DNA of 64,000 nucleotides from Streptomyces sp. NA04227 (GCF_013364195.1 NZ_CP054918.1:2221001-2285000); one strand, 5' to 3'. Shown: positions 51,888-60,413, counted from the stretch's first letter. Notes: generated from the sequence alone by a model not told the origin. Numbers and translations: made by a program.

Positions 51888-53021
51888 ATGACCGCTTTCA
51901 GGCCCGCCGCCCCCGAACCGCACCGGCCCGCGGTCTCCCGTCGCCGCGCCCTGACCGGTCTCGGCTTCACCTCCGCCTCCGCCGCACTGCTCGGCGGGGC
52001 CGCCGCCCCGGCCTCGGGTGCCGCGGCGGACGGTCCGCTGCCGGTGCTCCCGGTGGACACGGCCGACTGGACCGCCGCCCTGCGCGCCACCCCGCAGGTG
52101 CAGTTGGTGCCCGGCGCCACGTATGTCCTGCCGCAGCGGGCCGAGTTGCCGAGCGGGTGCTACATCGCGGGCAACGGGGCCACGGTCACCGTCACGGGAA
52201 CGGCCCACGGGGCGCTCTCCGTCAACGGGCAGCGTGATGTGACGCTGACGGACATCCGGCTGCGCGGGCAGACGGCCGACCCGATCGACACCGGGATCGT
52301 CACCGGGCATGTGGGGCTGCGGTTGACCCGCAGTACCAACGTCCGGGTACTTGACTGCGACTTCACCCACTGGCGGGGCGCCGGGATCACGGTGACCGGC
52401 TCGGTGCAGGACGACTACTACGCGTACCGCGTCAAGATCTCCGGATGCGCCTTCCACCGCTGCTACTTCGGCGTCTCCACCGCCGACCGCAGCGAGTACT
52501 CCCAGCTGACCGCGAACAGCTTCGCCTACTGCCGGCTCGCGATCTGGAACTCCTCGGGCAACTGGACGGTCAACGACAATACGGTCGTGGGCTGTTACGG
52601 CGCCTACTACTCCTTCTCGAAGTCGAGCCCGTACGGCACGGCGAACGGTCCCGGCGGCGACAACTGGGGCCACGGCGCACTGACCGGCAACACCTTCAAC
52701 CACTCCAACAACGGTGGTTCCGGGGGGCTTTGGGACGGCGGCGCAGCCTTCCCGCTGGGCGGTACGGTCACCGATCCGGGGCGCGGCGTGGTCGTCGACG
52801 GCGTGCTGCCGCCCACCTTCAGCGGCAACACGCTCTGGTACACCAACCTGCGCGCCACCAACCTGCTCGGCACCCGCTGGCTGCTCTCCGGCAGTACCTT
52901 CTCCAACCTCAACATCACGTGCAGCGGCGCGACTTGGGTACACCTGGCCGGTACTCAGTCACGCAGCGCGGCGGAGGCGCCCAAGCTGAGCGGGAATGTG
53001 AAGGACCTGCTGCCGGGGTAA
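51888..53021 (+). CDS. Tat-exported right-handed beta-helix protein
   Basis: 377 aa from ATG 51888 with GGAAGG upstream. A twin-arginine signal (SRRRALTGLGFTSASAALLG) is followed by a parallel beta-helix: VTLTDIRLRG, VRVLDCDFTHW, VKISGCAFHRC, SQLTANSFAYC, WTVNDNTVVGC, ALTGNTFNHS turns at ~22-residue spacing. Such proteins are polysaccharide lyases/hydrolases or surface binders. It lies inside a very long plus-strand open frame from 48342, most of which is antisense to the fusion gene. Confidence 0.82.
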   Translation: MTAFRPAAPEPHRPAVSRRRALTGLGFTSASAALLGGAAAPASGAAADGPLPVLPVDTADWTAALRATPQVQLVPGATYVLPQRAELPSGCYIAGNGATVTVTGTAHGALSVNGQRDVTLTDIRLRGQTADPIDTGIVTGHVGLRLTRSTNVRVLDCDFTHWRGAGITVTGSVQDDYYAYRVKISGCAFHRCYFGVSTADRSEYSQLTANSFAYCRLAIWNSSGNWTVNDNTVVGCYGAYYSFSKSSPYGTANGPGGDNWGHGALTGNTFNHSNNGGSGGLWDGGAAFPLGGTVTDPGRGVVVDGVLPPTFSGNTLWYTNLRATNLLGTRWLLSGSTFSNLNITCSGATWVHLAGTQSRSAAEAPKLSGNVKDLLPG

Positions 53022-53125
53022 GGCGGGTGGAGATCTGACGGCCAACTGACCGCTGTCCATTGGTGGTTGGCGGACGCCCACTGACTGTTGACTGATGCCC
53101 ACTGGCTGTTGGCTACTGCTGGCTG

Positions 53126-53476
53126 CTACCGCCCCTCGGTACGGGCCTCGCGCAGGGCGGCCGCGGTGCGCCGGGCGTCGTAGTCCGCGGGTACGCCGTC
53201 GACCAGGATCGCCTCTCCGGGCACGTTACGGGTGCGCAGCGGCAGGATCTCCTGGTACGCCTCGGAGCCGTACCACTCCCGGGCGGCCCGTATGTCGGGG
53301 AAGCCGATGACGACGATGGTGCCCGGCCACGGGCCCTCGACCACTTCCACCTCCGCGCCGTGCACCAGGAACCGGCCGTCGTAGGGGTCCAGGGTGGCCT
53401 GGATGCGGTCGATGTACTCGATGACCTCGTCGTTGCGGGCGTCGGGACGGATGTGGGCGATGGCGTACGCGGTCAT
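53126..53476 (-). CDS. DUF1330 family protein
   Basis: 116-aa dimeric alpha/beta-barrel-type protein: YAIAHIRPDARNDEVIEYID, then FLVHGAEVEVVEGPWPG, IVVIGFPDIRAAREWYGSEA and YQEILPLR, the DUF1330 signature. GAGGAGG precedes the ATG. Function of the family is unknown. Upstream are a 24-bp direct repeat and a 9-bp palindrome. Confidence 0.88.
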   Translation of the reverse strand: MTAYAIAHIRPDARNDEVIEYIDRIQATLDPYDGRFLVHGAEVEVVEGPWPGTIVVIGFPDIRAAREWYGSEAYQEILPLRTRNVPGEAILVDGVPADYDARRTAAALREARTEGR

Positions 53477-53504
53477 GGTGACCTCCTCGGTCTACGGGCC
53501 ATTC

Positions 53505-53553
53505 GGCGGCTCGGCTGCCGCCCGGTGCTGGCGGCTCGGCTGCCGCCCGGTGC
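53505..53553. repeat. 24-bp exact direct repeat upstream of the DUF1330 gene
   Basis: The 24 bases at 53505-53528 (starting GGCGGCTCGGCTGCCG) recur at 53530-53553, with one base between. Confidence 0.9.
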
Positions 53554-53586
53554 GTAACTCCAGGCTGTCGCAGTGGGCCCGGGGGC

Positions 53587-53609
53587 GCGATTACCCGTGA
53601 GGTAATCGC
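53587..53609. promoter_or_regulatory. Palindromic operator candidate
   Basis: GCGATTACC (53587-53595), CGTGA, then GGTAATCGC (53601-53609). It lies about 110 bp upstream of the DUF1330 ATG and next to the alcohol dehydrogenase terminator. Confidence 0.5.
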
Positions 53610-53620
53610 CGGGGACGCGA

Positions 53621-53663
53621 ACGGCTCCCGCGTACCGGACGAACACCGGTACGCGGGAGCCGT
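53621..53663 (-). terminator. Perfect 18-bp hairpin after the alcohol dehydrogenase gene
   Basis: ACGGCTCCCGCGTACCGG (53621-53638) pairs with 53646-53663. It is 27 nt after the stop at 53690 on the minus strand. Confidence 0.85.
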
Positions 53664-53689
53664 CGGTACTCCGTCGGCACCACTGGGCC

Positions 53690-54730
53690 TCAGATCGTCG
53701 CGGTGTCGATCACGAACCGGTAGCGGACGTCGCTGGCGAGGACACGCTCGTACGCCTCGTTGACCTGCTCGGCGCGGATCAGTTCGATCTCCGCGCCGAG
53801 GCCGTGCTCGGCGCAGAAGTCGAGCATCTCCTGGGTCTCGGCGATGCCGCCGATCATGGAGCCCGCGAGGGTCCTGCGGCCGGTGACCACCGAGCCGAGG
53901 CCGAGCGAGACCGGCTCCTCGGGCATGCCGACGTTCACCAGGGCGCCGTCGATCCTGAGCAGCGAGAGGTAGGCGTCGAAGTCCAGGGGCGCCGAGACGG
54001 TGGAGACGATCAGGTCGAAGGTGCCCGCCAGGTCCTCGAAGGTCTTCGGGTCGCTGGTCGCGTAGTAGTGGTCGGCGCCCAACTTCAGGCCGTCCTCGCG
54101 CTTGCGCAGCGACTGGCTGAGCACGGTCACCTCGGCGCCGAGGGCGTGCGCGATCTTGACGCCCATGTGCCCGAGGCCGCCCATGCCGACGATGGCGACC
54201 TTCTTGCCGGGGCCCGCGTTCCAGTGGCGCAGCGGGGAGTACAGGGTGATGCCCGCGCACAGGAGCGGGGCGGCGACGTCCAGGGCGAGGCCGTCGGGGA
54301 TGCGGACGGCGTAGTTCTCGTCGACGACGAGGTGGGTGGAGTAGCCGCCGTGGGTGGGCTCGCCGTTCTTGTCGCGGCCGTTGTAGGTGGGGGTCATGCC
54401 CTGGACGCAGTACTGCTCCAGGCCCTGTTCGCAGTACTCGCACACGCGGCAGGAGTCGACGAAACAGCCGACGCCGACCCGGTCGCCGACGGCGTACCGG
54501 GTGACCGCGGGGCCCACTTCGGCGACGACACCGGCTATCTCGTGGCCGGGCACCATCGGGAAGATGCCCGCGCCCCAGCCGTCGGTGGCCTGGTGGATGT
54601 CCGAGTGGCAGATACCGGCGTACTTGATCTCGATCAGGATGTCGTGCGCGCCGACCGCACGGCGCTCGATGGTGGTGCGCTCCAGCGGGGCCTTGGCGGC
54701 GGGTGCTGCGTAGGCGGCAACGGTGGTCAT
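53690..54730 (-). CDS. Zinc-dependent NADP alcohol dehydrogenase (CAD/YahK type)
   Basis: 346-aa medium-chain dehydrogenase. Catalytic zinc ligands lie in CHSDIH and GHEIAG; structural zinc Cys cluster in [15 protein letters not shown]; cofactor loop [11 protein letters not shown]. The ATG at 54730 has GAGGAG 9 nt upstream. The overall layout matches the cinnamyl-alcohol/aldehyde reductase group, which reduces aldehydes with NADPH. It is divergent from an MmyB-type regulator, a frequent pairing for oxidoreductases. Confidence 0.92.
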   Translation of the reverse strand: MTTVAAYAAPAAKAPLERTTIERRAVGAHDILIEIKYAGICHSDIHQATDGWGAGIFPMVPGHEIAGVVAEVGPAVTRYAVGDRVGVGCFVDSCRVCEYCEQGLEQYCVQGMTPTYNGRDKNGEPTHGGYSTHLVVDENYAVRIPDGLALDVAAPLLCAGITLYSPLRHWNAGPGKKVAIVGMGGLGHMGVKIAHALGAEVTVLSQSLRKREDGLKLGADHYYATSDPKTFEDLAGTFDLIVSTVSAPLDFDAYLSLLRIDGALVNVGMPEEPVSLGLGSVVTGRRTLAGSMIGGIAETQEMLDFCAEHGLGAEIELIRAEQVNEAYERVLASDVRYRFVIDTATI

Positions 54731-54830
54731 GCCGGATTCTCCTCGGGTTCGCTGTGTGCCGTCACGTGCGGACGGGCACGGAGTCGAATGTGCCGCAGAC
54801 GCGAAGGGGCACCCAGCCCACTGTTGTGCC

Positions 54831-54847
54831 TAGGACCCGGGGTCCTA
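54831..54847. promoter_or_regulatory. Palindrome between dehydrogenase and MmyB-type regulator genes
   Basis: TAGGACC-CGG-GGTCCTA, perfect 7-3-7. It is centred between the two divergent starts (54730 and 54907) and is a likely binding site of the regulator. GATACT at 54895-54900, 6 nt before the regulator ATG, looks like a leaderless -10. Confidence 0.6.
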
Positions 54848-54906
54848 CCACTGGCAGGGTCAGGCTGTCGAGGCTGGTCACAGATGGTGTCGGTGATACT
54901 GGCAGC

Positions 54907-55833
54907 ATGGACGAGCAGCCCGCCGAGGAGAGGGAGCCCGGCTCCGGCGCCGAGGAGGCACTGGACCCACGGGCGGAGCTGAGCGAGTTCCTGCGCAGCC
55001 GCCGTGCCCGGCTGAAGCCGGAGGACGTCGGACTGCCCTCGTACGGCAGGCGCCGCCGGGTGCCGGGGCTGCGGCGTGAGGAGCTGGCGCAGCTCGCCGG
55101 GGTGTCCGTGGCCTACTACACGCGGCTGGAACAGGGCAACGGACGCAATGTGTCCGGCGAGGTACTGAACGCGATCGCCCGCGCGCTGCGGCTGACCGAC
55201 GCCGAGCACGCCCATCTGCTCCATCTGACCAAGCCCAAGCAGCACCGCCGCCGCAAGACCTCCCGCCCGCAGCAACTACGGCCCGCCCTGCGGCAGTTGC
55301 TGGACTCCATGGACTCCGTACCGGCGTATGTGGTCGGCCGGCGCACCGATGTGCTCGGCTGGAACCGGCTCGCCTCGGCCCTGTTCGGCGACTGGGGCAC
55401 GCTGCCGGGCGAGCAGCGCAACTGGGCGCGGCTGGTCTTCCTGCACGAGGAGTTCTCACGCGAGCTGTTCGTGGACTGGGAGGCGAAGGCCTCCGACATC
55501 GTGAGCTTTCTGCGGATGGACGCGGGCTGCCATGCGGATGACCCGCGGCTCGCCGCCCTGGTCGGCGAACTCTCCGTGAAGAGCGCGGACTTCAGACGGC
55601 TGTGGGCCGCCCACGACGTCCGCGAGAAGGGCTACGGCACCAAGCAGCTGCGGCACGCCCTGGTCGGTGAACTCACCCTCTCCTTCGAGACGTTCAAGCT
55701 CGCCGCGGACGAGGACCTGCACCTGGTCACCTACCACGCCGAGCCGGGCTCCGCCTCGGCCGAGTCCCTGCGCCTGCTGGCCAGTTGGGGCGCGGACGCG
55801 AGCCGCGCGGGGACGGCTTCGCGGGAGGGCTGA
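54907..55833 (+). CDS. MmyB-type XRE regulator
   Basis: 308 aa from ATG 54907. After an acidic N-terminus the HTH reads LSEFLRSRRARLKPEDVGLP, RRVPGLRREELAQLAGVS, then YYTRLEQGNGRNVSGEVL. The C-terminal part (VPAYVVGRRTDVLGWNRLA, NWARLVFLHEEF, FETFKLAADEDLHLVTY) is the MmyB-like PAS-type ligand domain. Such regulators often sit opposite the oxidoreductase they control, as here. The C-terminus is followed by GGGGAGGGGCGCG repeats (55838-55880) and no gene to 56050. Confidence 0.9.
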   Translation: MDEQPAEEREPGSGAEEALDPRAELSEFLRSRRARLKPEDVGLPSYGRRRRVPGLRREELAQLAGVSVAYYTRLEQGNGRNVSGEVLNAIARALRLTDAEHAHLLHLTKPKQHRRRKTSRPQQLRPALRQLLDSMDSVPAYVVGRRTDVLGWNRLASALFGDWGTLPGEQRNWARLVFLHEEFSRELFVDWEAKASDIVSFLRMDAGCHADDPRLAALVGELSVKSADFRRLWAAHDVREKGYGTKQLRHALVGELTLSFETFKLAADEDLHLVTYHAEPGSASAESLRLLASWGADASRAGTASREG

Positions 55834-56022
55834 GCGGCGCGGAGAGGGGCGCGGGGAGGGGCGCGGGGAGGGGCGGCGCCAGGAGAGTGCCCACGACACC
55901 CACGGTCGCGGTGATCATGCCGGGTATCGCGGGGTCCATGCGCGGGACCTTACTCGGCGGGCCACCGGAAACGGACGACGGGCCCGCCCCCGTGAGGAGC
56001 GAGCCCGTGCCGTGCCCATCAG

Positions 56023-56041
56023 TGCCGACCGTGGGTCGGCA
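56023..56041 (-). terminator. Short hairpin after the L,D-transpeptidase gene
   Basis: TGCCGACC-GTG-GGTCGGCA, 8-bp arms, 9 nt beyond the stop at 56051. Confidence 0.6.
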
Positions 56042-56050
56042 GGTGCCGGA

Positions 56051-57328
56051 TCAGATCGCCGAACCGGCCTTCCACTGCGCCCAGTCCATGTTCCAGCCGT
56101 TGAGGCCGTTGTCGGGCTGGACCGTCTTGTCGCCGGTGTTCTGGACCACGACGACATCGCCGATCAGGGAGTTCTTGTAGAACCAGCCGCCCGGGGTGCC
56201 CTCGTCCTTGGCGCCCTTGGCGTCCTGCAGGCCGACACAGCCGTGGCTGGTGTTGACCTTGCCGAAGATGGAGTCGGCGCCCCAGTAGTTGCCGTGGATG
56301 AAGGTGCCGGAGTTCGACAGACGCATCGCGTGCGGCACGTCCTTGATGTCGTACTCACCCTTGCCGTCGTCATCGGTGAAGCCGACGGTCGCGCCGTTCA
56401 TCCGGGTCTCCCGGAACTTCTCCGAGATCACCATCTGCCCCTCGTAGGTGGGGTTGTCGGGCGAACCGGCGGAGATCGGGATGGTCTTGACGGTCTGGCC
56501 GTCGCGCGTGACCTTCATGGTCTTGGTCTTCGCGTCGACGACCGAGACCTGGTTGCGGCCGACGGTGAAGGTGACCGTCTTCTGCTGGACACCGGTCACG
56601 CCCTCGGCACCCTCGACGCCGTCGAGGTTGAGCTTCATGGTGACGGTGGCCCCGGCCTGCCAGTAGCCCTCGGGGCGGAAGTCCAGGCGGTTGGCGCCGA
56701 ACCAGTGCCCGACGACCTCCTGGCCGCTGCTGGAGGTGACCTTGATGCCGCGCTGGACATCGGCCTTGTTGGTGATGGCCTTGTCGAAGTTGATCGACAC
56801 CGGGTGGCCGACACCGACGGTCGAGCCGTCCTCGGGGGTGAAGTTGCCTATGAAGCTGTTGTCGGGCGAGACCGTGGTGAACGAGGCGTTCTCGTGCGCG
56901 GCACGGCCCTCGGAGTCCTCGGCGGAGGCGCTGATCCGGTAGGTGGTGGCGCGCTTGAGCTGGCCGTTGGGCTTCCAGCTCGTGCCGTCGGCGGAGATCT
57001 CGCCCGGCACCGCGGTGCCGTCGGCGGTCTCCAGTGTCACCTCGGTGAGCTTGCCGTCGCTGACCGTGACCTTCGCGGCATTGTTGATGCCCGCGTTGTC
57101 CGCGCCGTCCTTGGGCGTGATCTCGATCTGAGCAGCGGAGCTCTTCTTGGCGGCAGCCTCGTCGACCTGAGCCTGGTCCTTGTGGGCACCAGCGCTGCTC
57201 TCGGGCTTGGAGTCACTGCTGTCGTCCCCGCCGCCACAGGCCGTGAGCGCCAGCACTCCGCCGAGCAGCGCGGACGCGGCCGCCAGGCCCTTGCGTCGTC
57301 TGCTGTCCGTCATCACACGCTTCTCCAT
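56051..57328 (-). CDS. L,D-transpeptidase lipoprotein (YkuD with Ig-like domains)
   Basis: 425-aa cell-wall enzyme that makes 3-3 peptidoglycan cross-links or attaches proteins. Lipobox LTAC (Cys31) follows a basic N-terminus; two Ig-like repeats (about 75-260) precede the YkuD domain with HGNYWG and SHGCVGL (catalytic Cys364). The layout is that of mycobacterial LppS/LdtMt2 homologues. The ATG at 57328 (GGGGA upstream) and the ATG at 57313 (GGAGAAG upstream) are both possible. Monocistronic. Confidence 0.9.
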   Translation of the reverse strand: MEKRVMTDSRRRKGLAAASALLGGVLALTACGGGDDSSDSKPESSAGAHKDQAQVDEAAAKKSSAAQIEITPKDGADNAGINNAAKVTVSDGKLTEVTLETADGTAVPGEISADGTSWKPNGQLKRATTYRISASAEDSEGRAAHENASFTTVSPDNSFIGNFTPEDGSTVGVGHPVSINFDKAITNKADVQRGIKVTSSSGQEVVGHWFGANRLDFRPEGYWQAGATVTMKLNLDGVEGAEGVTGVQQKTVTFTVGRNQVSVVDAKTKTMKVTRDGQTVKTIPISAGSPDNPTYEGQMVISEKFRETRMNGATVGFTDDDGKGEYDIKDVPHAMRLSNSGTFIHGNYWGADSIFGKVNTSHGCVGLQDAKGAKDEGTPGGWFYKNSLIGDVVVVQNTGDKTVQPDNGLNGWNMDWAQWKAGSAI

Positions 57329-57509
57329 CGTCGACTGTCCCCTGAGGCCCGGGGGTCCGAAGCCTTCGAAGCCCGAGCTCATTTCCCGAACCCGTAGGTC
57401 CCCTGCAATCCACTAGAACATGCACGCCGCCCGATTCCGGACGTTTTGTGGGCAAAGCCACGTACCGGCAGACGGGGCCGAGGGGATCACTCCCCTCTAA
57501 GACGACGAA

Positions 57510-57536
57510 ACCCCGGACACGGTTGCCGTCCGGGGT
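57510..57536 (-). terminator. Hairpin terminator after the small acidic protein gene
   Basis: ACCCCGGAC (57510-57518) pairs with 57528-57536; TTTCGTCGTC follows on the minus strand. A second small hairpin, GAGGGGA-TCAC-TCCCCTC (57480-57497), is next in the same direction. Confidence 0.7.
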
Positions 57537-57581
57537 CGGCGTCTTCCTCTTTCCGCGTTCCCGTCTTCCGCTTCCGTATCC

Positions 57582-57944
57582 CTACCGGCCGTCCGCGCCT
57601 TCGGTCACATGCTCCGCGTCATCTTCCTCGTCCAGGTCCCAGTCCGGCGAATCGGGGTCGTAGTCGATCCGTTCGCTGCTCCACGAGGCCTGTGCGAGCT
57701 CCACCCCCGGCACCTCGCTGACCAGGTCGTACGGATCCACGAGATAGGCGAGGGCCTCTGCCTCGTCCTCTTGTACCGCACTCTCCGCGTGCTCACGCTC
57801 GGAACGAGCCATGTCGTCCCCGCGCACCGCCGCGTCATCCGCGATCCGTTGCATCGCCGCTCCGGTGACGGCTTCCGGATCGGCGATCTCGACCACGAGC
57901 TCGACGCGTAGCCGGACGAACCGTGAAGTTTCAGTTGGGGTCAT
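57582..57944 (-). CDS. Small acidic conserved protein of unknown function
   Basis: 120 aa from ATG 57944 (MTPTETSRFVRLRVELVVEI). An alpha/beta N-terminal half is followed by a very acidic C-terminus (VDPYDLVSEVPGVELAQASW, then DYDPDSPDWDLDEEDD). TACGCT lies 7 nt before this ATG; an upstream in-frame ATG near 58005 would add ~20 residues including a TTA codon. No function known; similar proteins are frequent in Streptomyces. Confidence 0.68.
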   Translation of the reverse strand: MTPTETSRFVRLRVELVVEIADPEAVTGAAMQRIADDAAVRGDDMARSEREHAESAVQEDEAEALAYLVDPYDLVSEVPGVELAQASWSSERIDYDPDSPDWDLDEEDDAEHVTEGADGR

Positions 57945-58054
57945 AGGACGGAGCGTACGGCCCTCGTACACCGTGACTTTTCCGCGACCCGCGGCTTTCA
58001 CTAACATCGGTCCACCCTGCCAATTCACCAGCGCCACAAGGGGATCGATATTCC

Positions 58055-58378
58055 GTGTCCGCACGCCGCCCGTTGCTGACCGCCGCCGCCGCGGGCACTC
58101 TGCTCGGCGCCCTCTGGTTCGTTCCGTCGGCCGGTGCGACCCCGGGCGGCGGCGACCACCGCCCCACCCCGGCGCCGTCCCCGACGGCCACCGGCAACGC
58201 GGCGATCTCCGTGACGGCGGACACCAGCGGCCCGGCCGACGCCGACGACCGCCTCGACCTCGCCGAGACCGGCAGCATGGACACCACCCCGTACATCGTG
58301 GGCGGCAGCGTCTTCCTGGGCGTGGGCGCGGGTTTCGTGGCGTATTCGGTACGGCGTCGGCGTACGGACGCGGAGTAG
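58055..58378 (+). CDS. Small cell-wall protein with LAETG sortase signal
   Basis: 107 aa from a GTG with AAGGGG 12 nt upstream. A signal peptide (LLTAAAAGTLLGALWFVPSA) is followed by a Pro/Thr-rich stretch, then LAETGS, a membrane helix (YIVGGSVFLGVGAGFVAYSV) and RRRRTDAE. This is the classic order of a sortase substrate, and LAxTG is recognised by class E sortases of Streptomyces. The mature protein is only ~60 residues. No sortase gene is in the window. Confidence 0.8.
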   Translation: MSARRPLLTAAAAGTLLGALWFVPSAGATPGGGDHRPTPAPSPTATGNAAISVTADTSGPADADDRLDLAETGSMDTTPYIVGGSVFLGVGAGFVAYSVRRRRTDAE

Positions 58379-58698
58379 GCACCGGTCCGGAGTACGGGGC
58401 GGGCAGCCGGAGTTGAGGGCGGTTTCGGTGGCTGGATCCGGACCGCGTGAGGGGCGCGGGGTTGACACGGGGCGCGCGCCGCTCTGCGCCCCGGCGTACC
58501 GGCCGGGGCAGTCAAGTCACCGAGTTTGTAGGTGCGTTGGAGCCCCGTACGTGAGCTGGAGCCCTGTGTGCGAGCGGAAGCCCTCGGCGGTGGCTCGCGG
58601 TGGGCGTCGGCGGCGGGAACACATGCGGCGACCCCGCCCGGTGACCGGACGGGGTCGCGAAGTCGCACTCGGTAGTGCCGACCGGAGGTGGCCCTCAC
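58379..58698. other. Gene-free region with hutH terminator
   Basis: No gene seen. CGACCCCG (58629-58636) pairs with CGGGGTCG (58650-58657) and is the probable terminator of histidine ammonia-lyase, 42 nt after its stop. GTGGAGCCC-type short repeats lie near 58533-58568. Confidence 0.6.
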
Positions 58699-60282
58699 TC
58701 AGGCCAGGCGCCCGGTGACCGGTTCCACAGCCTCGACCAGGCGGCCCTCGGCCACGAAGGTCTCGGCGGCGGCGAGGTCGGGGGACAGGAAGCGGTCCGG
58801 GCCGGGGCCCTCCACTCCGGCGGCGCGTACGGACTCCAGGACGGCCCGGGTGGCCGGGGCCGGGGTGAGGCCCTCGCGCAGTTCGACGGCGCGGGTGGCC
58901 GCGTACAGCTCGATCGCCAGGACGCGCGTCAGATTGCCGACCGTGGTGCGCAGCTTGCGCGCCGCGGACCAGCCCATCGAGACGTGGTCCTCCTGCATCG
59001 CCGAGGAGGGGATCGAGTCGGCCGAGGCGGGCACCGCGAGCCGCTTCATCTCGCTGACCAGGGCGGCCTGGGTGTACTGGGCGATCATCAGGCCCGAGTC
59101 GACCCCGGCGTCGTCGGCCAGGAAGGGCGGCAGGCCGTGGCTGCGGTTCTTGTCGAGCAGCCGGTCGGTACGGCGCTCCGCTATCGACGCGAGGTCGGCG
59201 GCGGCGATCGCCAGGAAGTCGAGTACGTAGGCGACCGGGGCCCCGTGGAAGTTGCCGTTCGACTCGACCCGGCCCCCGGGCAGGACTACCGGGTTGTCCA
59301 CGGCCGAGGCGAGTTCGCGCTCGGCGACCAGGCGGGCGTGCGCGAGGGTGTCCCGGCCGGCGCCCGCGACCTGGGGGGCGCAGCGTACGGAGTAGGCGTC
59401 CTGGACGCGCGGGGCGTCGTCCTGGATGGGGGTCCCCCCTGCTCGAGCGGAGCCGAGAGCTTGGGGGCGGCCGGTGAGGCCCGAACCGGCAAGCACGGCA
59501 AGCATGTTGGCGGCCGAGGCGGCCTGGCCGGGGTGCGGGCGGATGGTGTGCAGCTCGGGCGCGAGCACCTTGTCCGTACCGAGCAGCGCCTCGAGCGAGA
59601 GGGCGGCCGTGATGTCCGCGGACTTGTACAGGGTGTCGAGGTCGGCGAGGGCCATGACCAGCATGCCGAGCATGCCGTCGGTGCCGTTGAGGAGGGCGAG
59701 GCCCTCCTTCTCACGCAGTTCGACGGGCGTGATGCCGGCCGCGGCGAGCAGGTCGGCGGCGGGCGCCACGGTTCCGTCCGGGCCCTCCGCGTCGCCCTCG
59801 CCCATGAGCGTCAGCGCACAGTGCGAGAGCGGCGCGAGGTCGCCGGAGCAGCCGAGGGAACCGTACTCGTGGACGACCGGGGTGATGCCCGCGTTGAGGA
59901 CGTCGGCCATGGTCTGCGCGACCTCGGGGCGCACGCCCGTGTGGCCCGAGCACACCGTCTTCAGGCGCAGGAACATCAGCGCCCGGACGACCTCGCGCTC
60001 CACCCGGGGGCCCATGCCCGCGGCGTGCGAACGCACGATGTTGCGCTGCAACTGCGCCCGCAGGTCGTGTCCGATGTGCCGGGTCGCCAGGGCGCCGAAC
60101 CCGGTCGAGACGCCGTAGACCGGCTCGGGCTTCGCGGCCAGCGCCTCCACGATCTCGCGGGCCGCGGCCACCGCGGCCAGCGCGTCCGCGGACAGCTCGA
60201 CCCGCGCGTCCTGGCGCGCCACGGCAACCACGTCCTCGGCACTGACGCCGGACGTCCCCACCACCACAGTGTGCATATTCAT
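58699..60282 (-). CDS. hutH: Histidine ammonia-lyase with an in-frame insertion
   Basis: 527-aa enzyme that converts L-histidine to urocanate and ammonia, first step of histidine degradation. The MIO prosthetic group motif is CSG (145-147) in GSLGCSGDLAPLSH; other signatures are NGTDGMLG, HTIRPHPGQ, QDAYSVRCAPQV and GNFHGAP. It is about 15 residues longer than usual because of an insertion (PQALGSARAGGTPIQ) between LTGR and DDAPRVQ, coded by a palindromic element at 59424-59468. The start ATG 60282 lies 7 nt after TAGGCT; a second ATG at 60276 is also possible. No other hut gene is in the window. Confidence 0.93.
   Translation of the reverse strand: MNMHTVVVGTSGVSAEDVVAVARQDARVELSADALAAVAAAREIVEALAAKPEPVYGVSTGFGALATRHIGHDLRAQLQRNIVRSHAAGMGPRVEREVVRALMFLRLKTVCSGHTGVRPEVAQTMADVLNAGITPVVHEYGSLGCSGDLAPLSHCALTLMGEGDAEGPDGTVAPAADLLAAAGITPVELREKEGLALLNGTDGMLGMLVMALADLDTLYKSADITAALSLEALLGTDKVLAPELHTIRPHPGQAASAANMLAVLAGSGLTGRPQALGSARAGGTPIQDDAPRVQDAYSVRCAPQVAGAGRDTLAHARLVAERELASAVDNPVVLPGGRVESNGNFHGAPVAYVLDFLAIAAADLASIAERRTDRLLDKNRSHGLPPFLADDAGVDSGLMIAQYTQAALVSEMKRLAVPASADSIPSSAMQEDHVSMGWSAARKLRTTVGNLTRVLAIELYAATRAVELREGLTPAPATRAVLESVRAAGVEGPGPDRFLSPDLAAAETFVAEGRLVEAVEPVTGRLA
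59424..59468. repeat. REP-like palindromic element inserted in hutH
   Basis: About 45 bp reading GGGGGTCCCCCCTGCTCGAG, then CGGAGCCGAGAGCTTGGGGG on the plus strand. CTCGAG..CGAGAG and CCCCC..GGGGG form an imperfect hairpin. Elements of this type are scattered through Streptomyces genomes, usually between genes. Its length is a multiple of three, so the frame is kept. Confidence 0.75.
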
Positions 60283-60289
60283 ATTCAGG

Positions 60290-60318
60290 AGCCTACGCAG
60301 TGAATCGCTTGCTGTCAC
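60290..60318 (-). promoter_or_regulatory. hutH promoter, probably leaderless
   Basis: On the minus strand GTGACA (60318-60313), a 17-nt spacer and TAGGCT (60295-60290) are followed by 7 nt and the ATG at 60282, placing the transcript start at or beside the start codon. Confidence 0.65.
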
Positions 60319-60365
60319 GGGTGGAGTGCGGGGGCGGGGGTTACGGGCGAGGGCGGGGGCGCGGC

Positions 60366-60413
60366 CACGGGCGGGGATAAGGGTGGAGACACGGGCGGGG
60401 ATACGGGTGGAGC
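60366..60413. repeat. 24-bp tandem repeat upstream of hutH
   Basis: CACGGGCGGGGATAAGGGTG and four more bases at 60366-60389, repeated with two changes at 60390-60413. No gene lies between 60283 and 60526. Confidence 0.75.

Noticed and set aside
48342..53021. A single plus-strand open frame of about 1,560 codons
   Set aside because: Most of it is antisense to the fusion gene, which has full domain motifs on the minus strand. Only the last third (from 51888) is a real gene. Long antisense frames are expected at this GC content.
55727..55939. 70-codon minus-strand frame with a hydrophobic start (MDPAIPGMITATVGVVGTLL)
   Set aside because: It overlaps the 3' end of the MmyB-type gene, continues into a GGGGCGCG repeat and has no ribosome site. 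A small membrane protein is possible but not supportable.
59845..59853. CSG instead of ASG in the MIO motif of hutH as an active-site defect
   Set aside because: MIO can form from Ala-, Cys- or Thr-Ser-Gly, and Cys-Ser-Gly is, as far as I recall, usual for actinobacterial histidases.
58675..60303. 542-codon plus-strand frame opposite hutH
   Set aside because: Shadow; the minus strand encodes a recognisable histidine ammonia-lyase.
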